From JACMLD01 sp964245425 (lineage in GTDB: Bacteria; Bacteroidota; Bacteroidia; Chitinophagales; Chitinophagaceae): a DNA stretch of 8,795 nucleotides. The notes beneath the pieces were generated by a model, which saw nothing but the letters and a program-made list of their open reading frames with translations, did not search any database and was not told the DNA's origin. The DNA lies in assembly GCA_964245425.1 (NCBI GenBank), contig CAXTMV010000238.1:1-8795 (forward strand), in the 5' to 3' direction. The position numbers and the translations under genes are program-made. Below, in pieces: positions 1 through 6,106 of the stretch (the stretch's first letter is position 1; each line of letters begins with the position of its first letter).

Positions 1-267
1 GGTAAGGGTGTAGATACCGGCCGAATTGGTGGTAACGCCGCGTTTGGTGCCTTTGATCAATACACTTACCCCCTCAATAGGTGCATTTTTTGAATCTACC
101 ACTTTCCCGGTCACTTTTCCGGGTGGCGGGTAATGAAGCGGAGAAAAATGAGGGGGAAGAACGCTGGCTTGTAAATTGAAAGGAAGAACGCCCACGGCAA
201 GTAAAAGAGCAAGTTTCAACAGTTGCAGGCATACTGTTGTCTTGCAAACAAAATGGCTTTTGTTCAT
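1..267 (-). CDS. SusC/RagA-type TonB-dependent outer-membrane receptor, N-terminal fragment
   Basis: This is the first 89 codons of a gene that continues past the left edge. Starting at the ATG at 267, the product has a long signal peptide: a basic N-terminus, a hydrophobic core around residues 14-28, and a likely cleavage after Ala34 (FNLQA|S). A short proline-rich linker follows. From about residue 50 comes the start of a carboxypeptidase-regulatory-like beta-sandwich (GKVVDSKNAPIEGVSVLIKG, then GVTTNSAGIYTL). That module is the hallmark N-terminal extension of SusC/RagA receptors, which import oligosaccharides and other nutrients with a SusD partner using TonB energy. The family is usually near 1000 residues, so plug, barrel and any susD gene would lie outside this window. 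The start was chosen because it gives a complete signal peptide; an overlapping frame starting near 316 has no recognisable content. It is divergent from the sugar oxidoreductase gene. The substrate cannot be told. Confidence 0.85.
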   Translation of the reverse strand, partial: MNKSHFVCKTTVCLQLLKLALLLAVGVLPFNLQASVLPPHFSPLHYPPPGKVTGKVVDSKNAPIEGVSVLIKGTKRGVTTNSAGIYTLT

Positions 268-638
268 AAATGGCAAGAGTTAGTTTTGATAAATAAACGG
301 GAACATTTTTTTTCAATCGTTAGCGGCTCCCGTATGGCGGATTAAAGATATCTTAATCTCCTATATTTTAATGGCCTGCCAGGCAAAAAAATTTCTCATC
401 GGGGTATTTCTACTAAAACGTTGTAGTGAGGGTTGGTTGCCGGAAAAGTGACGGTAATTACCTGCAGGTTGTAGGCAGCAACGGATTAAATTATTACGGA
501 AACGGTTTTTTCTTCCTGCAAAGAGAGTACACTTGCATACGCAAATCCTTAAAATCTTCCTTATCTTTTCCTTTCGAAAAATCAACAACCTTTTGTGCAC
601 CTAACGGCTATACAGCTGTTCAAAACATATTCTAACCA
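268..638. promoter_or_regulatory. Divergent intergenic region with short palindromes
   Basis: These 371 bp separate the minus-strand receptor from the plus-strand oxidoreductase and should hold both promoters. I see no convincing gene: the short open frames here are arginine- and cysteine-rich and match nothing I recognise. Perfect short palindromes lie at 345-354 (AAGATATCTT), 374-384 (GCCTG-C-CAGGC), 453-462 (GGTAATTACC) and 460-469 (ACCTGCAGGT); the last two overlap by three bases. A weak -7-like box for the receptor is TATCTTTA on the minus strand (350-343). A weak one for the oxidoreductase is TACACTTG (528-535). Neither has a good -33 TTTG partner, so the promoter positions are tentative. 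Confidence 0.4.
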
Positions 639-1961
639 ATGGAAAGAAGACATTTTATTAAAACGGGCGCAATGGCGGCTGCCGGGGCCTCCCTCCGTTT
701 TCCTTTGTTCGGCAGAAGCGTATCGCCCAATGAAAAACTGGTCATCGGCATCATGGGTACCAATGGCCGCGGCCTGGAACACATCAAATCCTATACAAAA
801 ATACCCAACCTAGAAATTGGCTGGATCTGCGATGTGGAAGACAATGCCCGGGCAAAAGGCGTAGACCTGGTAGAAAAATTAACGGGCAAAAAACCCATTG
901 CGGTTACTGATTTCAGAAAGATACTGGACAGCAAAGACCTGGATGCCTTCTCCATTGCAGCCCCTGATCACTGGCATGCGCCTGCCGCTATACTGGCCTG
1001 CGCAGCCGGGAAACACGTATACGTTGAAAAGCCTTGTGGCCATAACCCTGCGGAAGGTGAAAAGCTGATCAGGGCTGCCCGCAAATACAACCGGCACGTG
1101 CAGATGGGCGACCAGCGCCGTTCCATGCCGCGCCTGATAGATGCCATGAAGCAAGTACATGAAGGCATTATCGGCAATGCTTATTTTGCCAAGGGCTGGT
1201 ATGCTAATAACCGCAAATCAATTGGCATTGGCAAAAAAATTCCGGCACCGGCCAACCTGAACTGGGATCTCTGGCAGGGCCCTGCGCCACGCGAAGATTA
1301 CCGCGATAACCTGGTGCATTATAACTGGCATTGGTTCTGGAACTGGGGCACCGGTGAAGCCTGTAACAACGGCACCCATGAAATTGACTGTATGCGTTGG
1401 GCGCTGGGGGTAGACTTTCCCACCAGGGTAACGTCGGGGGGTGGACGCTTTTCCGCTAAAGACGATTGGCAGACACCCGATACCCAAACCATCCATTTTG
1501 AATTCGGCGTCAATAATAAAAGCATTGCCTGGGAAGGCATCAGTTGCAATAACTATAGCGTACAGGGCAGCGGCCGCGGATTCGTGATCTATGGCGACAA
1601 AGGCACCCTGGTAAACAAAGGCGCAGACGATTATAAAATTTATGATGCCGGCAATAAGCTGATTTCCGAAATCAATGATGCCGGCTCCACCGAAACCTTT
1701 AAGCCGCTGGGGCCCGGCGAAAACCTGGACGGCTATCATTTCAGAAATTTTGCAGACGCAATAAAAAAAGACACACCGCTGAACAGTGAAGTGGCAGAAG
1801 GACATAAAAGCGTATTACTTTGCCACCTGGGGAACATTTCACAACGGGTAGGCAGGACGCTCAACTGCAACACTGCGGAAGGCGGCAAGATCATGAATGA
1901 TAAGGAAGCGCAAAAACTTTGGGACAGGGATTACCAGCCTGGCTGGGAACCGAACATCTAA
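639..1961 (+). CDS. Tat-exported Gfo/Idh/MocA family oxidoreductase
   Basis: The product is a 440-residue NAD(P)-dependent sugar dehydrogenase or NAD-dependent glycosidase-like protein. The N-terminus (RRHFIKTG, residues 3-10, then an Ala/Gly-rich stretch) is a twin-arginine leader, so the folded enzyme with its bound cofactor is probably exported to the periplasm. A Rossmann fold follows: GIMGTNGRG at 37-45 binds the dinucleotide, and Asp65 at the end of strand 2 is placed to contact the ribose. APDHWH (108-113) and the family signature EKP (130-132) are intact, with Lys131 the expected catalytic lysine. GTHEID (245-250) supplies the substrate-pocket His/Asp of the C-terminal domain. A Trp-rich stretch around 228-236 resembles secreted Bacteroidota members. 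Length is normal for the exported subfamily. The next gene lies 61 bp downstream and encodes another Tat-exported sugar enzyme, suggesting one pathway. Substrate is unknown; 3-keto-sugar formation is an inference. There is no Shine-Dalgarno, as usual in this phylum. Confidence 0.9.
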   Translation: MERRHFIKTGAMAAAGASLRFPLFGRSVSPNEKLVIGIMGTNGRGLEHIKSYTKIPNLEIGWICDVEDNARAKGVDLVEKLTGKKPIAVTDFRKILDSKDLDAFSIAAPDHWHAPAAILACAAGKHVYVEKPCGHNPAEGEKLIRAARKYNRHVQMGDQRRSMPRLIDAMKQVHEGIIGNAYFAKGWYANNRKSIGIGKKIPAPANLNWDLWQGPAPREDYRDNLVHYNWHWFWNWGTGEACNNGTHEIDCMRWALGVDFPTRVTSGGGRFSAKDDWQTPDTQTIHFEFGVNNKSIAWEGISCNNYSVQGSGRGFVIYGDKGTLVNKGADDYKIYDAGNKLISEINDAGSTETFKPLGPGENLDGYHFRNFADAIKKDTPLNSEVAEGHKSVLLCHLGNISQRVGRTLNCNTAEGGKIMNDKEAQKLWDRDYQPGWEPNI

Positions 1962-2022
1962 TCTGTGGGCTTTATTCGGGAACCAGGCGGTCACGATTGC
2001 TCATTATAAAACAACAAACCAT

Positions 2023-2874
2023 ATGTCTTCAAGAAGAATTTTTTTACAGAAATCAGTGGCCGGGCTCGGCGCAGCGGCCCTCTTGCCCTTGCTGGGCCAG
2101 GCCACTGCAACAGACAATACGATAAGCGCAACCGATGATGCCACCGCTTTACAAGTGGGAATGGCCGGTTTTACCTTTGCCAAGTTTGATGTAGAGAAAT
2201 CCATTGCCATTATGAAGCGGGTAAATATTACCAGCCTGTCGGTAAAAGATTTTCACCTGCCTTTAGACAGTACGCCCGAAAAGATCCAATCGGTAATGGC
2301 ACAGTTTGCGGCGGGTGGCATCACTGTCTATGCAGTGGGTGTTATTTACATGAAAACAAAGGAAGCGGTTGACCAGGCTTTCGACTACGCAAAAAAAGTA
2401 GGTGTAACGCTGATTGTGGGCGTGCCCAATCCTGAATTGATAGACTATGCGGAAGAAAAAGTAAAAAGCAGCAATATCAGGCTGGCCATTCATAACCATG
2501 GGCCGGAAGACAAGCTCTATCCCAGTCCGAAAAACGTATACGACCAGATAAAGAACCGCGATGAAAGGGTAGGGCTTTGTATTGATATTGGTCATTCTAC
2601 CCGCGCCGGGCAAGACCCGGCCAAAGCCGTGCTGGAGTATAGCAAACGTGTTTTTGACCTGCACATCAAAGACGTGTCGGCCGCCGTTAAAGACGGCAAG
2701 GCCATTGAAATCGGGCGGGGTGTTATTGATTTTGCAGCCCTTGTAAAAGCGCTTGAAAAAATCAGGTACAAAGGCTATTGCAGCCTCGAATTTGAAAAAG
2801 ATATGACTGATCCACTGCCCGGTATTGCAGAATCAGCCGGCTTTTTTAAGGGGGTGATAAAGACGGTGGGATAA
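2023..2874 (+). CDS. Tat-exported sugar phosphate isomerase/epimerase-like TIM-barrel protein
   Basis: The product has 283 residues and belongs to the xylose-isomerase-like / AP-endonuclease-2 TIM-barrel superfamily, which interconverts keto-sugars or sugar acids using a divalent metal. The ATG at 2023 was chosen because it starts a twin-arginine leader (SSRRIFLQK, then a Gly/Ala/Leu core to about residue 29). The frame is open further upstream to 1897, but that extension overlaps the preceding gene and would bury the leader. Visible active-site strands are LAIHNHG (154-160), CIDIGHS (186-192; Asp188 and His191 as metal ligands), DLHIKD (212-217) and SLEFEKD (254-260; Glu256 as the final metal ligand). 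Where many relatives have a metal-binding Glu before the Asn-His, this protein has His157. It follows the oxidoreductase by 61 bp on the same strand and is probably cotranscribed. The exact reaction is unknown, and 'sugar phosphate' in the family name need not apply to an exported protein. Confidence 0.85.
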   Translation: MSSRRIFLQKSVAGLGAAALLPLLGQATATDNTISATDDATALQVGMAGFTFAKFDVEKSIAIMKRVNITSLSVKDFHLPLDSTPEKIQSVMAQFAAGGITVYAVGVIYMKTKEAVDQAFDYAKKVGVTLIVGVPNPELIDYAEEKVKSSNIRLAIHNHGPEDKLYPSPKNVYDQIKNRDERVGLCIDIGHSTRAGQDPAKAVLEYSKRVFDLHIKDVSAAVKDGKAIEIGRGVIDFAALVKALEKIRYKGYCSLEFEKDMTDPLPGIAESAGFFKGVIKTVG

Positions 2875-2924
2875 GCACCTGCGGGCGGCTATTAATAAAG
2901 AAACAAGAAACAGGCGGAAGGCAG

Positions 2925-2943
2925 CCCTCTCTTTCGGAGAGGG
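2925..2943. terminator. GC-rich stem-loop in the convergent gap, possible bidirectional terminator or repeat remnant
   Basis: A perfect 7-bp stem, CCCTCTC (2925-2931) with GAGAGGG (2937-2943), closes a 5-base loop TTTCG. It sits between the convergent ends of the epimerase gene (2874) and the small hypothetical gene (2952), where a shared terminator would be expected. No T-tract follows on either strand, so it is not a classical intrinsic terminator. The form (pyrimidine arm, TTTC loop, purine arm) resembles dispersed intergenic palindromes that I recall from Bacteroidota genomes. That resemblance is from memory and unchecked. Confidence 0.4.
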
Positions 2944-2951
2944 GCCGAGAT

Positions 2952-3248
2952 CTAATTCAACTGCAAATGTGGCAACCGGTAGGTAAGCCCATCCAGCACA
3001 AAAAGTTCATCGACCTCGTATATCCAGAATTTAAAAAGGGGCGATTGGGAAAGGTATTCGTCTACAGCAGCCTTGTCTTCCGCATTGATGGTGATCCAAA
3101 TCCGCTTGCTCTCCAGTGAAACGGCGTAATGGTCAATCACCGCATTGTTGATCAGCGTATTGATATATTTTCGATGGCTTGGTATCAATGCGTTGATTTC
3201 CTCGTCGATCTCAAAACTAATGGTCACCTGAAATTTCTTTCTATCCAT
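2952..3248 (-). CDS. Small conserved hypothetical protein with probable ferredoxin-like (YciI/muconolactone-isomerase-type) fold
   Basis: This 98-residue cytosolic protein has no signal peptide or membrane segment. The pattern I read is beta (6-14, FQVTISFEI), helix (18-37, including LIPSHRKYINTLI), beta (39-45), beta (48-55, KRIWITIN), helix (56-67) and beta (72-84). That beta-alpha-beta-beta-alpha-beta order fits a ferredoxin-like dimeric alpha/beta barrel as in YciI-like or muconolactone-isomerase-like proteins. I do not recognise a specific family, and no catalytic residue is obvious apart from a possible His25/Arg26 pair. It lies 75 bp downstream of mtaB on the same strand and may be read from that promoter; the gap shows no clear promoter or terminator. 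The amphipathic, well-ordered sequence argues for a real gene. Function unknown. Confidence 0.65.
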   Translation of the reverse strand: MDRKKFQVTISFEIDEEINALIPSHRKYINTLINNAVIDHYAVSLESKRIWITINAEDKAAVDEYLSQSPLFKFWIYEVDELFVLDGLTYRLPHLQLN

Positions 3249-3323
3249 AAAGGGTACAACACTTTCCTTTATAACGGAAAAGGCCGTAAAAAGTTTCCTA
3301 AAAAAATCATAATTATCCGGAAT

Positions 3324-4595
3324 TTATATTGTCCAGTCTACAATATTATTTATCCAGTCTTCCCGGCGCGGCGTAGTAATACGAATGTAATTATCCGTAT
3401 AGCCTTCCATCATGGCCTTCCCGGAACAAGCTTCAAACAATACCCGGCGGGTTTGGCCGGCATGCTGGTGGGTAAAAGATTGCATTTTTAAATAAGAAAG
3501 ATGGCGGAGTATTTTATTGCGTTCCAGGCGGGTATTAATGGGCACACTCGGTTTTATCTCGAGCGCTTTTGTATGATCTCGTTCGGAATAAGTGAAAACA
3601 TGGAGGTAAGAAATATCCAGGTCCTGCAGAAAAGTACAGGTTTCATTGAAATCGGCATCTGATTCACCGGGAAAACCAACAATTATATCTACCCCAATGG
3701 CGCAATGCGGCATCAGTTCTTTGATCAGGCGCACGCGGTCTGCATACAATTCTTTTTTATAACGCCGGCGCATGAGCGCTAAAACAGGGTTGCTGCCGCT
3801 TTGCAGCGGGATGTGAAAATGCGGCATGAATTTATCGCTGCTGGCCACCCATTCAATGATCTCGTTGGTAAGCAGGTTGGGTTCAATGGATGATATCCGG
3901 TAGCGATCGATTCCGGATACCGCTTCCAATGCTTTTACCAGGTCAAAAAAACTTTCCTGGCTGTCGAGGCCCGCAGCGCCTTTGCCAAAATCGCCCAGGT
4001 TAACACCCGTGAGTATGATTTCTTTGATGCCTTTTGCCGCCAGTGCAGCGGCCGTTGCGGTTACATTTGCAATGGTATCACTGCGGCTTTTTCCCCTGGC
4101 CAGGGGTATGGTGCAGAAAGAGCAGTTGTAGTTGCAGCCATCCTGCACTTTTAAAAAGCTGCGGGTGCGGTCGTTTACAGAAAAGGAGGCATTGAAGCCA
4201 GTGACCTCGTCTATATCGCAGCTACAGATTTTGGCAGAATCGCCCTTGCTCAGCTCCTTTACATGTTGTACAATATTGAATTTCTCCGCGGCGCCCAATA
4301 CAAGGTCTACGCCCGGTATAGCGGCAATTTCGGCTGGTTTTAGCTGGGCATAGCAGCCTGTGATCACGACCAGGCTTTCGGGTGTTTTGCGCTGGATGCG
4401 CCTTACCAGGTGCCGGCATTCCTTATCCGCATTGTCGGTAACCGAGCAGGTATTGATAACATATACATCAGCAGGCTCGTCGAAAGACCGCTTCTCAAAG
4501 CCATCATTCTCCAGCAACCGCGAAATGGCGGAGGTTTCTGAGAAATTCAGCTTACAACCCAGGGTATGAAAAGCGACTGTTTTTGCGGCTGCCAT
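3324..4595 (-). CDS. mtaB: tRNA (N6-threonylcarbamoyladenosine-37 C2) methylthiotransferase MtaB
   Basis: A 423-residue radical-SAM enzyme that converts t6A to ms2t6A at position 37 of ANN-decoding tRNAs, in the cytosol. The N-terminal methylthiotransferase domain has its three cluster cysteines: Cys14 (TLGCKLN), Cys50 (NTCSVT) and Cys81 (TGCYAQ). The radical-SAM motif CxxxCxxC is Cys154, Cys158 and Cys161 (DGCNYNCSFC), followed by further family segments (LTGVNLGDFG; HFHIPLQSGS; VGFPGE). A short C-terminal TRAM-like tRNA-binding region ends with MEGYTDNYIR. The 'TLGCKLN' form separates MtaB from MiaB and RimO, which usually have GCQMN or GCPKN there. Length is normal and all key residues are present. 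The ATG at 4595 sits only 8 bases past a -7-like box and has no Shine-Dalgarno, so the mRNA may be nearly leaderless. Divergent from the DUF4258 gene. Confidence 0.93.
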   Translation of the reverse strand: MAAAKTVAFHTLGCKLNFSETSAISRLLENDGFEKRSFDEPADVYVINTCSVTDNADKECRHLVRRIQRKTPESLVVITGCYAQLKPAEIAAIPGVDLVLGAAEKFNIVQHVKELSKGDSAKICSCDIDEVTGFNASFSVNDRTRSFLKVQDGCNYNCSFCTIPLARGKSRSDTIANVTATAAALAAKGIKEIILTGVNLGDFGKGAAGLDSQESFFDLVKALEAVSGIDRYRISSIEPNLLTNEIIEWVASSDKFMPHFHIPLQSGSNPVLALMRRRYKKELYADRVRLIKELMPHCAIGVDIIVGFPGESDADFNETCTFLQDLDISYLHVFTYSERDHTKALEIKPSVPINTRLERNKILRHLSYLKMQSFTHQHAGQTRRVLFEACSGKAMMEGYTDNYIRITTPRREDWINNIVDWTI

Positions 4596-4603
4596 AAGAG
4601 GCG

Positions 4604-4611
4604 CGAAGTTA
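4604..4611 (-). promoter_or_regulatory. Putative -7 promoter box of mtaB
   Basis: TAACTTCG on the minus strand matches the Bacteroidota -7 consensus TAnnTTTG at all but one fixed position. It ends 8 bases before the mtaB ATG, so transcription would begin at or just before the start codon. No good TTTG -33 partner is visible; the nearest candidate is TTCA at 4632-4629. Confidence 0.45.
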
Positions 4612-4752
4612 CTTATTATATGTTATGTTGAATGCTGAATTTTCTTTGCTCCGCCCGGCAATGTTACCCAGCGGTAAAATAGAAAGTTTCTTTGCTGCTG
4701 TGTAAAAAATCTTTTAATGCGCTGGTAACTAAATTGCGATATTGCAGATCAA

Positions 4753-5193
4753 ATGAAGAAAGCACTTCCCATTATTTTACTGGCACTCCTGGCCATTGTG
4801 GCCCTGGTGGTTAAAAGATGCCGCTCCACCGCTGCCACCAGTAAAAAAACAACTAAACCGGAGAAAGACAGTTTCGACCGCAACAGCAACCTCGACCGGC
4901 GGACAACTTTCCTTGAATACACCGAACATGCTAAATGCCGGATGGAATGCGGCCATATCACCCAGCAGACAATTGAATACATTTTAAAGAACGGCGACAT
5001 CGATTCCGCCAGCAGCGAACTGAATGCCCATCCCTGCCCGGTATATGCATTACAGGCCTATACCAGCGAAAAACAACACCTGCGCATTATATTTTCGCAA
5101 TGCGATTACAAGACAAAAGTGATCACCTGCATTAATATCGATTCTGCCCTTACCTGCAGCTGCCCCGGCGTGGGAACAAAATATGACCATTGA
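4753..5193 (+). CDS. Membrane-anchored DUF4258 domain protein, cysteine-rich
   Basis: A 146-residue protein. Residues 4-20 form a hydrophobic segment after two lysines and are followed by KRC, so it is either an N-terminal membrane anchor or an uncleaved signal. Residues 25-50 are a polar Ser/Thr/Lys-rich linker. From about 53 to 141 is a DUF4258 domain: YTEHAKCRMECGHIT (56-70), then a helix to about 80, then CPVYALQAY (95-103), LRIIFSQC (110-117), KVITCINID (122-130) and CSCPG (135-139). Cysteines lie at 62, 66, 95, 117, 126, 135 and 137, suggesting disulfides or a metal site in the exported domain. The function of DUF4258 is not established to my knowledge. The gene is divergent from mtaB and ends 15 bp before the acyltransferase start, so it is probably the first gene of that transcript. 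Confident as a gene and as DUF4258; not on role. Confidence 0.8.
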   Translation: MKKALPIILLALLAIVALVVKRCRSTAATSKKTTKPEKDSFDRNSNLDRRTTFLEYTEHAKCRMECGHITQQTIEYILKNGDIDSASSELNAHPCPVYALQAYTSEKQHLRIIFSQCDYKTKVITCINIDSALTCSCPGVGTKYDH

Positions 5194-5208
5194 TAAAACG
5201 GCCCCGCC

Positions 5209-5970
5209 ATGAAAGGACTAAAGAAAACACTGCAGTTTTTTTACAGCGTCTACTGTATTCTGCTTTTTGTTTTACTGCTGCTGGTCATCTTCCCGCTGGT
5301 ATTGCTGGCTTCTCTTTTTGGAAAAATACAGGGTGGTAATATCATCTATCGGATCTGCAGCGTTTGGGCCGATGCCTGGTTTTTTTTAATCGGGATGCGT
5401 TCGATCGTTATCCGCCGCAGCGTTCCGCCAGCACCTGGCAGCCAGTATATTTTTGTGGCCAATCATATTTCTTATATGGATGTGCCCATGATCGTAAAAG
5501 TGATCCGGCAACCGGTTCGTGCCCTGGGAAAAGCAGAACTGGCAAAAGTACCCCTATTTGGTTTTTTATACCGGTACGGCGCCATCCTGGTAGACAGGAG
5601 CAGTCCCGAAAACCGGAAGAAAAGTGTAGTGCAATTGAAATCAGTGTTGTTGAAGGGCATCTCGGTATTCATCTTTCCCGAAGGCACTTTTAATAAGACC
5701 GGTCAGCCATTGAAAGATTTTTACGATGGCGCCTTTCGCATTGCCATAGAAACACAAACACCCTTGCAGCCCATATTATTTCCGGACAGCCTGCGGCGCC
5801 TGCACTACAGCAGCGTGTTTTCTTTTACGCCCGGCAAATGCCGTTCTGTTTTCCTGGAGGAAGTGCCGGTAGCAGGATTGTTACCGGAAGACCTGCCGGC
5901 ATTGAAACAACAGGTATATGAAAAAATGGAAAAAGCGCTGGTGGAAATGGCTGATTTTGGCATTTTGTGA
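5209..5970 (+). CDS. plsC: 1-acyl-sn-glycerol-3-phosphate acyltransferase (PlsC family)
   Basis: A 253-residue membrane-bound acyltransferase that acylates the sn-2 position of lysophosphatidic acid to make phosphatidic acid, the precursor of membrane phospholipids. Residues 10-36 are strongly hydrophobic and form the N-terminal membrane anchor or hairpin. Motif I, NHISYMD (85-91), contains the catalytic HX4D pair His86/Asp91. GKAELAKVPLFG (107-118) and VDRSS (128-132) correspond to motif II and its surroundings. FPEGTFNKTG (156-165) is the substrate-phosphate-binding motif III. Length is typical of bacterial PlsC, and no key residue is missing. Bacteroidota often carry several paralogues, some of which acylate amino-lipids or other acceptors, so the acceptor is inferred. 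It lies 15 bp after the DUF4258 gene, and priA follows after a 116-bp gap that contains its own candidate promoter. Confidence 0.87.
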   Translation: MKGLKKTLQFFYSVYCILLFVLLLLVIFPLVLLASLFGKIQGGNIIYRICSVWADAWFFLIGMRSIVIRRSVPPAPGSQYIFVANHISYMDVPMIVKVIRQPVRALGKAELAKVPLFGFLYRYGAILVDRSSPENRKKSVVQLKSVLLKGISVFIFPEGTFNKTGQPLKDFYDGAFRIAIETQTPLQPILFPDSLRRLHYSSVFSFTPGKCRSVFLEEVPVAGLLPEDLPALKQQVYEKMEKALVEMADFGIL

Positions 5971-5998
5971 TCTCGGGGTTTCTTTCGCTGTAACTTCG
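5964..5998 (+). promoter_or_regulatory. Putative promoter upstream of priA
   Basis: TTTG at 5964-5967 (inside the end of plsC) and TAACTTCG at 5991-5998 are separated by 23 bp. That fits the Bacteroidota pattern TTTG / about 17-23 bp / TAnnTTTG, with one mismatch in the -7 box. The same octamer is found before mtaB. Transcription would start near 6003-6005, at the ATG of a short reading frame and about 80 bases before the likely priA start. Confidence 0.45.
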
Positions 5999-6004
5999 CC
6001 TGTT

Positions 6005-6106
6005 ATGTGCCGGATTCCTGCATGTATGTCGGGGCCGCGCAAGGGCAATCGCGATATCACAACATCTCAAAATCAGCAATACCCGTTTGGAACAGGAAGC
6101 AATTAA
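6005..6106 (+). other. Short upstream reading frame overlapping the priA start
   Basis: A 33-codon frame runs from the ATG at 6005 to a TAA at 6104-6106. It starts 6 bases after the putative -7 box, so it would sit at the very 5' end of the priA mRNA. It overlaps the proposed priA TTG start (6087) in another frame by 20 bases. The peptide (starts MCRIPACMSG) matches nothing I know. It could be a leader peptide coupled to priA translation, or merely an open frame by chance. Confidence 0.25.

Noticed and set aside
74..316. 80-codon minus-strand frame beginning upstream of the receptor start
   Set aside because: It lies in a different frame from the SusC-like signal peptide and domain, and its sequence is Ser/Arg-rich without motif.
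374..384. GCCTG-C-CAGGC followed by an A-run as a terminator
   Set aside because: A one-base loop cannot form a stable hairpin, and the T-run would be on the wrong side for a minus-strand transcript.
361..600. 79-codon minus-strand open frame in the divergent gap
   Set aside because: Arg/Cys-rich composition, no recognisable family and no start signal; it overlaps a region expected to hold promoters.
426..635. 69-codon plus-strand open frame before the oxidoreductase
   Set aside because: Low-quality composition, ends just before the real ATG at 639, and has no recognisable motif.
1218..1805. 195-codon minus-strand open frame inside the oxidoreductase gene
   Set aside because: Shadow of a well-supported gene; no family resemblance.
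1897..2022. Upstream extension of the epimerase frame to an earlier ATG at 1897
   Set aside because: It overlaps the oxidoreductase end and would place the twin-arginine leader internally; the ATG at 2023 gives a proper Tat signal.
4596..4752. Promoter for the DUF4258 gene
   Set aside because: A TTTG occurs at 4691-4694, but no TAnnTTTG-like box follows at a suitable distance; TAAATTGC near 4730 is too far away and too degenerate.
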